From Phycisphaerae bacterium (lineage in GTDB: Bacteria > Planctomycetota > Phycisphaerae > Phycisphaerales > UBA1924): a stretch of 64,000 nucleotides of DNA. A program made the translations under genes and the position numbers. The notes under the pieces were generated by a model. It worked only from the letters and a program-made list of their open reading frames with translations, was not told the origin of the DNA and ran no database searches. The stretch is from contig JAUILU010000001.1 of the NCBI GenBank assembly GCA_030432905.1, positions 372,001-436,000 of the forward strand, given 5' to 3'. Of the stretch, positions 7,778-15,346 are shown in pieces (the stretch's first letter is position 1; every line of letters begins with the position of its first letter).

Positions 7778-9925
7778 ATGAAGACTTCGATATCTGCGGC
7801 GATGCTCGCGATGCTTTGCGGCCAAGCCATGGGCCAGGTCACTGTTGACGGCCAGATCGACGGGAGCGAGTCCTCGCTCTACACACGCGCGTGGGTTCAG
7901 AACCAGCCGACCAGTTTCGGCGACAACCTGCCGCAGACCGGCGAGCCAGAAGACAACTCCGACGCGGTCAACGTCACCACGGGTCTCGAGGTGCGCATCC
8001 CGCTCTCGAACTTCTCGCTCAGTGACGCGATCCCGACCGGCCAGATCCGCATTGCAGGCTGGGTCATCAGCTCGGGCAACGACTTCATGTCCAACCAGGT
8101 CATCGGCGGCCTTGGTGGCCCGGGTGCCAACCTCGGTGATCCTGCGATCGTCAATTTCAAAGCCCCAAGCGGCTCAAACCCCAGCGGCGTTCCCGGTGAC
8201 CAGTTTGCGATCGTTCCGGCTGGCGTCGTCTCCGGCGCACTGACCATCGACGGTACAGCCGACGGTGCATACGGCGCCCCCATCTTTGTCAGCGATACAG
8301 GCACCGGCTTCGGCGACGCCGGCGACCCGGACGCGGTTCTCACCGGCGGCGGCTCGGAGATCTCCAACCTGTACGCGACGCTCGCAGATGAAGACTCCGA
8401 CGGCAACGCGGACGCCCTGTACGTCCTTGTCGGCGGCAACCTCGAAGAGAACTTCAACAAACTCCACCTCTGGTTCGATGTCGATGCCGACGCGGGTTCG
8501 CCCGCGGGCCAGAACGTTGTCCGCGATGACAACGTTGACATCAACTTCAACGCCATCAACCGCCAGGCAGGACTCGAGTTCGACGACGGCTTCACCGGCG
8601 ATTTCATGTTCATCTACGGCTTCGGCGATACCGGCGGCCAGTTCGAGTCGTTCGCCGACTTCGCGAGCACTCCGACCGACGGCGGCGGCATGGGTGCGTT
8701 CATCGGTGCAGGCACACCAGTCCTGCTCACCTCGACCGTTGGGTCGGGTCTCGGTGAAGGCATCACCGCTTCAGTCGATAACTCCAACGTCGGCGGCGTC
8801 GGTCCTTCAGGCTTCTCGCCGACCCTCCCTGACCGCGATGTCGCGCTCGGCTCGGAACTCGACGCGGTTTACACCTACGTCGATGTCCCCAACAACAGAC
8901 TCAATGTTCTGTTCGCCGGCAACCTGCAATCCAACAACAACCGCCTTGTGATCTTCCTCGACGGCGATCCCACTGACGGTCAGAACACGCTCCGCAACGA
9001 CAACATCGACATCGCGTTCAACACACTCGACCGCATGGGCACCAACGACGGCACCGACCCGAACGATGTCGAACCGGAAGGTCCCGGCCTGACCTTCGAC
9101 ACTGACTTCAACGCCGACTACGTCGTAATCGTCAACAACAACGGCGAGACCGGCAGCACCAACACGTTCTTCTCCAACGCCGCTGTCCTCCGCCTCAACG
9201 GCCCGAACATCATCCAGGGCTTCAACACCGACTTCGGCGCCTACGACGGCGGCCTCAAGTCCGCTCCGGGCAACGACCCGATCCTCTTCGACGGCGATGT
9301 GCCCCCGACTGGCGTCGATGTCGAGCCGGGCACCGGTGAGGACATCTTCACCAACTTTGCCCCGCGCGACGCGGCTGCGGCGTTCCTCGCCAACGGCGTA
9401 CTCGGCTTCGAGACACCGAACCTGCTGCAACTCGCACTGGATAACAACAACATCGGCGGCGTCTCCGACGTGGCCGGCGGCGATGTCAGCGACGCGTGCA
9501 ACGTCACGACCGGTGTTGAACTGAGCATCGATCTCGACGAACTCGGCTGGGACAACGCCACACCGATCAAGATCGCGGCGATGATCACCAGCGGCGACAG
9601 CGGCTTTGTCTCTAACCAAGTCGCAGGCGGCCTGCCGAGCGACGCAGAGCTCGGCGAAGTCCGCGACATCGACTTCTCGATGATCGCTGGTACGCAGTAC
9701 GTCACCGTCGGGGACACCGGCGATTGCAGCGCGGCCCGCCTCTGTGCTGACCAGAACAACGACGGCCTTGTGACGCCGACCGACTTCTCGGCATGGATCG
9801 GCAACTACAACGCCAACAGCCTCATCGCCGACGTCAACCAAGACGGCATGGTCACACCGACCGACTTCTCCGCCTGGGTTGGTGCGTTCAACCAGGGCGC
9901 CAATGGCCCGACCTGCATGCCGTAA
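7778..9925 (+). CDS. Secreted multi-repeat protein with C-terminal dockerin-like (GC-type) domain
   Basis: A 715-residue exported protein of unknown function. ATG 7778 is chosen because GGGAG lies 9 bases upstream and MKTSISAAMLAMLCGQAMGQ is a clean signal peptide; the track's extra 28 residues are Arg-rich. The body is built from about three copies of one module that also makes up the whole PEP-CTERM neighbour at 10106-10999. Recurring elements are VDGQIDG, NNRLVIFLD/NKLHLWFD, SNVGGV, NVTTGxE and SNQVxGGL. The first copy seems collapsed, with its head joined directly to a tail. Residues about 652-705 hold two dockerin/EF-hand-like repeats, each with a calcium-loop D/N pattern followed by VTPTDFSAW. 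A role in binding glucan at the cell surface is suggested only by the neighbouring GH13 gene and operators. Confidence 0.8.
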   Translation: MKTSISAAMLAMLCGQAMGQVTVDGQIDGSESSLYTRAWVQNQPTSFGDNLPQTGEPEDNSDAVNVTTGLEVRIPLSNFSLSDAIPTGQIRIAGWVISSGNDFMSNQVIGGLGGPGANLGDPAIVNFKAPSGSNPSGVPGDQFAIVPAGVVSGALTIDGTADGAYGAPIFVSDTGTGFGDAGDPDAVLTGGGSEISNLYATLADEDSDGNADALYVLVGGNLEENFNKLHLWFDVDADAGSPAGQNVVRDDNVDINFNAINRQAGLEFDDGFTGDFMFIYGFGDTGGQFESFADFASTPTDGGGMGAFIGAGTPVLLTSTVGSGLGEGITASVDNSNVGGVGPSGFSPTLPDRDVALGSELDAVYTYVDVPNNRLNVLFAGNLQSNNNRLVIFLDGDPTDGQNTLRNDNIDIAFNTLDRMGTNDGTDPNDVEPEGPGLTFDTDFNADYVVIVNNNGETGSTNTFFSNAAVLRLNGPNIIQGFNTDFGAYDGGLKSAPGNDPILFDGDVPPTGVDVEPGTGEDIFTNFAPRDAAAAFLANGVLGFETPNLLQLALDNNNIGGVSDVAGGDVSDACNVTTGVELSIDLDELGWDNATPIKIAAMITSGDSGFVSNQVAGGLPSDAELGEVRDIDFSMIAGTQYVTVGDTGDCSAARLCADQNNDGLVTPTDFSAWIGNYNANSLIADVNQDGMVTPTDFSAWVGAFNQGANGPTCMP

Positions 9926-9969
9926 TCACGCAAGCTCCTCCGGGAGCAGCAGACAACTCAAGTACACAC

Positions 9970-9999
9970 AGCGGCTCCGCATTGCGGGGCCGCTTTTTT
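9970..9999 (+). terminator. Rho-independent terminator
   Basis: AGCGGCTCCGC-att-GCGGGGCCGCT forms an 11-bp stem with one T-G pair and a 3-base loop, followed by TTTTTT. It lies 45 bp after the stop of the dockerin-tailed protein gene and ends that transcript. Confidence 0.88.
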
Positions 10000-10049
10000 G
10001 CGCCCATGCCTCTGACATCCGCGAGCGAATCGGCGAACAAGCAAATAGA

Positions 10050-10081
10050 AAAGGGGACGGCCCATGCAAGCCGTCCCCTTT
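10050..10081 (-). terminator. Rho-independent terminator for the PEP-CTERM protein gene
   Basis: The perfect 12-bp inverted repeat AAAGGGGACGGC / GCCGTCCCCTTT has an 8-base loop. Read on the minus strand it is followed by TTCTATTT. It lies 25 bp downstream of the stop of the minus-strand gene at 10106-10999. With the terminator at 9970 it separates two convergent genes. Confidence 0.85.
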
Positions 10082-10105
10082 GGGAGTGATGAAAGTGTGT
10101 AAGAC

Positions 10106-10999
10106 TTAGCGGCGGCGACGAGTCGCTGCGATACCGCCCAGACCGAGCAGAACAGCAGAAGCCGGTGCCGGAACCTTGAGGGTGACGAATTGGTCACCGG
10201 CGAGGTTGTTGAAATCGATACCGGCGAGGCTGCCGTCGATGAAGTTGCCCATCATGTCGTTGCCGAGGCTGCCAGTGCCAGCCGGAGCGCCGCCAATGAT
10301 CTGGTTCGAGACGTAGTCGTGCGACCCGCCGTTGATGAAACCAGCAAGGCGGAGCAAGCCGCCTGTGTAGCCGAGTTCTGAGAGCGGAATGGCGATCTCG
10401 GTACCGGTCGAAACGAGTGCGGGGTCCGAATCATTCGGGTTGCCGAAGTCAGCGACGCCGCCCACGTTGGACTGGTTTGTGCCGAGTGTGTAACCGTTGC
10501 CGTTGGCACCGCCTGCAGCGATCTGGTCGCCGTCAACGTAGGCGCCGCCGCCCTGGAAGCCACCGGGGCCGCCTCCTGCGGAGTTGAGCTGGGCAGCACT
10601 GGTGTAGTGCTCATTCCGGTCACCGTTGACGGTGTATGTGAGGTAGTAGTCGGCCTCGAAGCCCGAATCGAAAGTCAGGCCGCCGAGCTTGTCGTTGAGC
10701 TGGTTAAAGTCAACGTCGGCGTTATCGTTCCGGAGTGAGTTCTGGCCGCCCGCGGTCGAGTCGAAGAACAACTCAAGCTTGTTGAAGTCCTGAACGTTGC
10801 CCGTAACACCGAGGTACAGGTTGTTGGTGTCGCAGTAGGCCCAGATGCCGTTGATCTCGCTGCGGTTGTTGCCGAAGGTCGTGCCTTCGTTGTTCGACCA
10901 GATCAGCTGGTAGTCGGTTTCGACGATCTGGCCGTCGATAACCTGACCCATAGCCGAGCCGGACAGCCCAATGAGGGCCATAGCGCAAATATTCTTCAT
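10106..10999 (-). CDS. PEP-CTERM-type sorted surface protein, single copy of the 7778-9925 repeat module
   Basis: A 297-residue exported protein. The signal peptide is MKNICAMALIGLSGSAMGQ. The C-terminus has VPAPASAVLLGLGGIAATRRRR in pieces: a PAPAS motif, a short hydrophobic helix and an RRRR tail, the PEP-CTERM layout recognised by exosortase-type systems. The body is one copy of the module repeated in the convergent neighbour: VIDGQI, NLYLGVTGN, FNKLELFFD, NSLRNDNADVDFNQL, SNVGGVADF and YVSNQIIGG. ATG 10999 has GGGAGAG upstream. Paired TGTATACA sites lie about 115-150 bp upstream. No enzyme motif is visible, and a binding or structural role is likeliest. Confidence 0.82.
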   Translation of the reverse strand: MKNICAMALIGLSGSAMGQVIDGQIVETDYQLIWSNNEGTTFGNNRSEINGIWAYCDTNNLYLGVTGNVQDFNKLELFFDSTAGGQNSLRNDNADVDFNQLNDKLGGLTFDSGFEADYYLTYTVNGDRNEHYTSAAQLNSAGGGPGGFQGGGAYVDGDQIAAGGANGNGYTLGTNQSNVGGVADFGNPNDSDPALVSTGTEIAIPLSELGYTGGLLRLAGFINGGSHDYVSNQIIGGAPAGTGSLGNDMMGNFIDGSLAGIDFNNLAGDQFVTLKVPAPASAVLLGLGGIAATRRRR

Positions 11000-11114
11000 G
11001 TGTTATCTCTCCCTGGTTACCCATGTAAATACCACCCGGTTCCCGCCGGGATGGCTGTGTCTCTTCCGTTAAGAGTGTACAAGGTTGCCAGCCGTGGGTG
11101 AATCAGGAAAAGGG

Positions 11115-11146
11115 CTGTATACACGATTTCATGGCGCTGTATACAG
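11115..11146. promoter_or_regulatory. Paired CTGTATACA(C/G) palindromes, centres 22 bp apart
   Basis: CTGTATACAC (11115-11124) and CTGTATACAG (11137-11146) sit 22 bp centre to centre, about two helical turns, and the two arms form a larger inverted repeat GGCTGTATACA...TGTATACAGCC. They lie about 115-150 bp upstream of the PEP-CTERM protein gene and end 2 bp before the stop codon of the following ABC ATPase gene. Spacing on one DNA face supports cooperative binding of a dimeric regulator (inference). Confidence 0.6.
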
Positions 11147-11147
11147 C

Positions 11148-12032
11148 CTAAATCTTCGTGGTATTCTTCTCGGACCCGACGTACGAGGACGTAGCCTCTC
11201 GCTTGACCACCAGCTCAACTAGTTTCTCAGGCGGATCGGCACTGGTTTGCGATTGCGGCTGGCACTGCCGGCACATGATGACCGGCTCTCCCCCAACTTC
11301 ACAGCCGACCCTGCCATCGACACGGAACACCGATTCGAATATGCGCGGGCAGAGCACTTCGCTTGGCAGGCCATCGGCAGCGACGACCCCCTCGTGGATC
11401 ACGACGACTCGCTTAAAGAACCTCAGCGCGAGATCCAAGTCATGCAGCACACACACCACCGTGCGTTGCTTGGCTGAGTTGAGCTCCTGGAGCAGATGCA
11501 ACAAGCCAAGTTGGTGCTCGATATCTAAACCAGTCAGTGGCTCATCGAGCAAGAGGTGATCCGGATCCTGTGCCAGAAGCGTGGCGAGGCGGACGCGTTG
11601 TCGTTCGCCGCCTGAGAGATTCTCCATCCGGCGTTTGGCGAGGTGAGTCACCTCGCACGTCTGCATTGCGTCGCGGACAGCTTCCGTGTCGGTGTGCGTC
11701 CAGCGTGACAGGAACGAACGCTTGGAGTGACGCCCGAGCCCAACATGCTCTTCGACGGTGGTCAGACTCGGAGGCTCGGCGGTCTGTGTCAGCAGGCCCA
11801 ACTTGCCAGCGCGTGTCCGCGGCGGCATCGCGGTCACCGCTTGGTCATTGATGGTCGCGCTGCCAGAAGTCGGCTTAAGCAGCCCCGCGAGCGTGCGGAC
11901 AAGCGTGGACTTGCCCGAGCCATTGGGCCCGACAACCGCGACGATCTCGCCGGTCTGGATCGTCAGATCAACCCCGCGGAGTATCTCCGTTGGACCGAAG
12001 CTGACTCGGAGTTTGTCGGCCGCGATGGTCAT
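11148..12032 (-). CDS. ABC transporter ATP-binding protein, FecE/BtuD/HmuV type
   Basis: Cytoplasmic ATPase of an importer for iron-siderophore, heme or cobalamin, 294 residues. Walker A is GPNGSGKSTLVRTLAG, the signature LSGGERQRVRLA, Walker B HLLLDEPLTGLD and the switch His is in VVCVLHDLDLALRF. The family core ends near residue 240; a further roughly 50 residues with CEVGGEPVIMCRQCQ form an unusual Cys-containing tail. ATG 12032 overlaps the permease stop by 4 bases (ATGA), so translation is coupled. It is the last of three genes. Confidence 0.9.
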   Translation of the reverse strand: MTIAADKLRVSFGPTEILRGVDLTIQTGEIVAVVGPNGSGKSTLVRTLAGLLKPTSGSATINDQAVTAMPPRTRAGKLGLLTQTAEPPSLTTVEEHVGLGRHSKRSFLSRWTHTDTEAVRDAMQTCEVTHLAKRRMENLSGGERQRVRLATLLAQDPDHLLLDEPLTGLDIEHQLGLLHLLQELNSAKQRTVVCVLHDLDLALRFFKRVVVIHEGVVAADGLPSEVLCPRIFESVFRVDGRVGCEVGGEPVIMCRQCQPQSQTSADPPEKLVELVVKREATSSYVGSEKNTTKI

Positions 12033-13063
12033 CGGAGCCAGCCCGATCGATAAAGCAAGTAGATGAAGTACGGCCCACCGATGAGCCCAGTGACAACACC
12101 GACGGGCAGTTCACTCGGCGCGAGAACGGTGCGTGCAAGCAGATCGGACCAGAGCAGAACAGATGCGCCCGCGAACGCTGAAACGGGGAGGACGAAACGG
12201 TTCGTGCCGAGCACGAGGCGTACGAGGTGCGGCACAACTAGGCCTATGAAACCAACTAAACCCGCGACACTCGCAGCAGATCCCGCAAGCAGCGAAGCCG
12301 CAGCGAACGCGATGAGCCTCGTGCGCTCTACACGGACTCCCATGGTTGAAGCCGCGTCGTCACCGAGTTCGAGCACACGCATACTCCGGTGGAGCGACAT
12401 CGCCATGACCATGCCGACGATGGAATAGGGCAGCATGAGTCTGAGGTGCTGCCAGCCCCGGCCGTTGAAGGAACCGGTGGTCCAGAACATGACAGCAGGG
12501 ATGCGGTCAGCGAACGCGGTGATGAGCAGCCCGATGATCGCGCCGAGGATCGCGTTCACTGCAACGCCTGCGAGGATCATGCGCACAGGTGACGCTCCCC
12601 CGCCTGGTCGCCAAGACACGGCATAGACAAAGACCGCGGAGACCATCGCCCCGATGAACGCGGCGATCGGAAGCAGCACCGCGACCCCTGGCAGCACAGC
12701 GAGCACAACCGTTGCCGCCATGCCCGCGCCGGCGGTGATGCCGATCAGCCCCGGATCAGCGAGCGGGTTCCGCGTCACGCTCTGAAGCAGCACGCCCGAA
12801 ACCGCGAGGTTACAACCAGCGAGAACCGCGCACAACGCTCGTGGGAGTCTTGCATCAAGCACAATCCGGCGGGTGGTCTCGGCTGCATCACCCGCGAACA
12901 CAGCCAGCACCTCGGCGACCGATATATCAACCGCTCCGAGCGCAAGCGACGCCAGCAGGCCCGCGATAATCGACACGCCGACCACGCACGCGCCGATCTT
13001 CAGTCGAAGCGCATTCGGGCTGGATGCTTCCAGCTCGGATTGGTTCGCGGCAAGCGTGGTCAA
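12029..13063 (-). CDS. FecCD-family ABC importer permease
   Basis: Inner-membrane permease of the iron/heme/cobalamin importer, 344 residues with about ten hydrophobic helices. Family blocks are visible: DARLPRALCAVLAGCNLAVSG, GLIGITAGAGMAA, and GLVGFIGLVVPHLVRL near the C-terminus, the stretch that contacts the ATPase. The start is a TTG at 13063 that overlaps the stop of the binding-protein gene by 4 bases (TTGA). The protein is expected to work as a homodimer with the ATPase dimer below and the lipoprotein at 13060 above. Confidence 0.92.
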   Translation of the reverse strand: MTTLAANQSELEASSPNALRLKIGACVVGVSIIAGLLASLALGAVDISVAEVLAVFAGDAAETTRRIVLDARLPRALCAVLAGCNLAVSGVLLQSVTRNPLADPGLIGITAGAGMAATVVLAVLPGVAVLLPIAAFIGAMVSAVFVYAVSWRPGGGASPVRMILAGVAVNAILGAIIGLLITAFADRIPAVMFWTTGSFNGRGWQHLRLMLPYSIVGMVMAMSLHRSMRVLELGDDAASTMGVRVERTRLIAFAAASLLAGSAASVAGLVGFIGLVVPHLVRLVLGTNRFVLPVSAFAGASVLLWSDLLARTVLAPSELPVGVVTGLIGGPYFIYLLYRSGWLR

Positions 13064-13986
13064 GGAAGCTTGGACCTCGCCTCGTCGATAATGCCCCGGA
13101 TCTCGGCGATGGCGCGAGGCAGCTCGGAGCCGGGACGCATCGCGTAAAGATCATCCTTCAGGAACGTGACATGGTTGCCCTTAACCGCTGAGAGTTCACT
13201 CCAAAGCGCATCGCGTTGGAGCATCGCTCGCGCTGATTCCTCAGCACCGTGGAAGATCACGAGCAGATGATCAGGGTCGCGATCGATGACGGCTTCCATG
13301 CTCAGTGGTGCAAGCCCGCGGAACACCCCGTGGGTTTCCATGTCGTCGGTGATCATCACACCACCGGCGCTTGCGACGAGATTGCCGAGGTAGCTGCTCG
13401 GCAAGAACGCGTAGAACGCGTGCGGGGTGCCGAACACAGCGAGCACACTGACTGGCTCAGCGTCTTCAGCAGGAGCCGAGATACTCGCGCGTACCGAATC
13501 AGCCAGTTCACTCGCGGCTTCGGTCGTATCAACAAGTTCGCCGAGTGTCTCGATGTGCTTCGTCACGTCGGCGATCGTGTCAACGTCCATCGTGACGATC
13601 TTGGCGCCGGTGGATTGCTCGATCGCGGGCATGAACTGGGCGTAGACGCTGGTTGTCACGACCACGTCAGGTGAAGCCGCCATGAGTTGTTCAAGGTTTG
13701 GCCCCGCGGAGTGGTCAACGGTGATCGCAGGGATGCCCTCCCAGGTGGGCGGGATGTCGCCTCTTAAGAGCGGGACAGCGACCGGGGTAACGCCCATCTC
13801 GATGAGTTGATCAGCCGCGAAAGGCAGCAGCGTCGCAACTCGGATGGTTTCCGATGCTTCCGAAGTTGTCGCTGTGGTGTCGGTCGTTGGCGCATTTGAA
13901 TCTTTGCCGCTGTCACAGGCGGCAAGACTCAACGAGACGACGAGACCCACTGAGAGTGTCGTAAGTCGATTGATCTTTGCTGACAT
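13060..13986 (-). CDS. ABC importer substrate-binding lipoprotein, FecB/BtuF/IsdE type
   Basis: Periplasmic receptor for the FecCD-type importer, 308 residues. The signal MSAKINRLTTLSVGLVVSLSLAAC carries lipobox LAAC, then a Ser/Thr-rich linker. The mature part shows the type III binding-protein pattern of two lobes and one long helix: TIRVATLLPFAADQLIEMG, LEQLMAASPDVVVTT and HAFYAFLPSSYLGNLVASAGG. The last segment resembles heme and siderophore receptors more than BtuF in my reading. It is the first gene of the operon, and a Fur-like inverted repeat lies about 105 bp upstream, which favours an iron-linked substrate over cobalamin. Which ligand is bound cannot be settled from sequence alone. 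Confidence 0.85.
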   Translation of the reverse strand: MSAKINRLTTLSVGLVVSLSLAACDSGKDSNAPTTDTTATTSEASETIRVATLLPFAADQLIEMGVTPVAVPLLRGDIPPTWEGIPAITVDHSAGPNLEQLMAASPDVVVTTSVYAQFMPAIEQSTGAKIVTMDVDTIADVTKHIETLGELVDTTEAASELADSVRASISAPAEDAEPVSVLAVFGTPHAFYAFLPSSYLGNLVASAGGVMITDDMETHGVFRGLAPLSMEAVIDRDPDHLLVIFHGAEESARAMLQRDALWSELSAVKGNHVTFLKDDLYAMRPGSELPRAIAEIRGIIDEARSKLP

Positions 13987-14490
13987 GAATAGTTCCGTTT
14001 GCGTTGTTCGATGAGCCGAGTTCTTGCCTTGCGATAATTTTCAAAGGGCATCGCTGGACGCTGTGTTCATATGGGGGTACGGTAGCACTCTTGAGACTGC
14101 GTCTCAATTGCAACTGGGAATTCCCGGAATCCCACGAGCACCCCAGGCCCCGACGCGACCGATCGTACGCCGATTGGACGGACCTGGAGCTCGAAAACAA
14201 CCCGGAAAGACCCCGCAGGTCCGGTTAGAAAGCCGGCACTCGTGGGAGGTTTGAGCTGTGCCGTTGACAGGTCACGGCGTTCATGCCGCATCCCTGTTTC
14301 GCGTCATCCCTGTGTGCAACGAAATCGAGCAGACGACGAAGGCCCGTGCGCCCACTTGAGCCACGTGCTAAGGCGATCTGTTCGCGCTCATGAACCGCCT
14401 AGTCCAGTCGCGGTGCTTGCCGTAACAGTTCGGCTGCTCACTCAAACCAAGACAACACGTTCATTCGTTTATGCAAGGAGAGAGATTCAA
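13987..14490. other. Intergenic region between divergent genes (Fur-like box; otherwise no gene seen)
   Basis: These 504 bases separate the minus-strand importer operon from the plus-strand PEP-CTERM gene. They hold the inverted repeats described separately at 14091 and 14116. The ORF track extends the plus-strand ORF to 14242 and shows short ORFs on both strands, but none has a good Shine-Dalgarno or protein-like composition. I looked for a cobalamin riboswitch on the minus strand and did not find a convincing B12 box. Confidence 0.5.
14091..14107. promoter_or_regulatory. Fur-box-like inverted repeat TTGAGAC-TGC-GTCTCAA
   Basis: A perfect 7-3-7 inverted repeat lies 105 bp upstream of the importer lipoprotein gene. 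Its TGAGACtnnGTCTCA pattern resembles known Fur-box variants. A second palindrome, GGGAATTCCC at 14116-14125, lies next to it. Control of an iron or heme importer by Fur would make biological sense, but planctomycete Fur sites are not something I can verify here. Confidence 0.5.
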
Positions 14491-15213
14491 ATGACTATCT
14501 GCACTCACACAGCCGCCGTACTTACCATCGCCGCCGCCGGCCAAGCCATCGCCCAGCCGACTGAGATCCTGGTTGACAAGGACTACATGTCTTCCGGTTT
14601 CTTCCAGAGCGACTACCTCCGCGGCGAAGAAGTCGGCAGTTCGAGAGATTCGAGCCGGGTGTCATCGCCGACTATCTTCGGTGTGACCGGCGAGACCGCG
14701 TACTTCGGTTTCGATTTCGACCTGTCGCAGTTCAGCGGCCCGGTACCCTCGGCTGTCTTCCGCGTTGAGACAATCAACAACAGCTTCTTCGGCAACCCGG
14801 ACCCGTCGAACCCTGCTGACATCTCTGTTCACAGCCTCTCGGCGGATCCGCTTGCTGTGGTCGATCAATCGCTCGCATCTGGCGCAGGCTCTTGGATCGA
14901 CTTCCGCGACAGCGAGATCACCGCCGGCTCCGTAGTTTCGACCACTTCGGTTGACGGCCTCGGTGTGTTCGAGTGGGACATCACGGCGCTCGTCAACGAG
15001 TGGATCGCCAACGGCAGCACCAACTTCGCCTACACCATCGGTACGAGTGCTCTGCTCGATCCGGAGGGTGATGCCGCGGTCGCGTTTGTCAATTCGACCT
15101 ACTCGGGCCTGACCGGCAGCGAACTGACCGCACGGATCTCGATCGTTCCGGCGCCCGCGTCAGGCCTGCTCATTGCTTCCGCTGGCCTGATCGCATTCCG
15201 CAGGAGAGGGTGA
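14491..15213 (+). CDS. PEP-CTERM-type surface protein with DNRLRE/CBM96-like domain
   Basis: A 240-residue exported protein. ATG 14491 is preceded by AAGGAG with 10-base spacing and opens a signal peptide, MTICTHTAAVLTIAAAGQAIAQ; the ORF track's 83 additional residues are not credible. The mature part has the pattern of DNRLRE (CBM96-like) domains: TAYFGFDFDLSQF, SAVFRVETINNS and near the end VFEWDITALVNEWI with FAYTIG. Such domains are beta-sandwiches linked to polysaccharide binding. The C-terminus VPAPASGLLIASAGLIAFRRRG is a sorting tail like that of the 10106 gene. A monocistronic unit; the next gene begins 133 bp later. Confidence 0.78.
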   Translation: MTICTHTAAVLTIAAAGQAIAQPTEILVDKDYMSSGFFQSDYLRGEEVGSSRDSSRVSSPTIFGVTGETAYFGFDFDLSQFSGPVPSAVFRVETINNSFFGNPDPSNPADISVHSLSADPLAVVDQSLASGAGSWIDFRDSEITAGSVVSTTSVDGLGVFEWDITALVNEWIANGSTNFAYTIGTSALLDPEGDAAVAFVNSTYSGLTGSELTARISIVPAPASGLLIASAGLIAFRRRG

Positions 15214-15346
15214 CACCCATGTCTCGCGGTGGCGGGGATTCGCGTCGGGCGGCTCTGTCTTGTTGACACCCGTTCCGTACCCCGCCACTGCGAGGCTTTC
15301 GACGCTCATTCATCTAAGCCCAACGACTCACACAAGGAACGCACAC

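Noticed and set aside
8807-9841. 344-residue minus-strand ORF opposite the dockerin-tailed protein gene
   Set aside because: Composition is Val/Asp/Ala/Arg-rich as expected from the complement of a high-GC3 gene; no family motif, and the plus-strand gene is clearly real.
14100-14400. Possible cobalamin riboswitch upstream of the FecB/C/E-type importer
   Set aside because: I read the minus strand for the B12 box and the conserved core and found no convincing match; a Fur-like repeat explains regulation better. A covariance-model search would be decisive.
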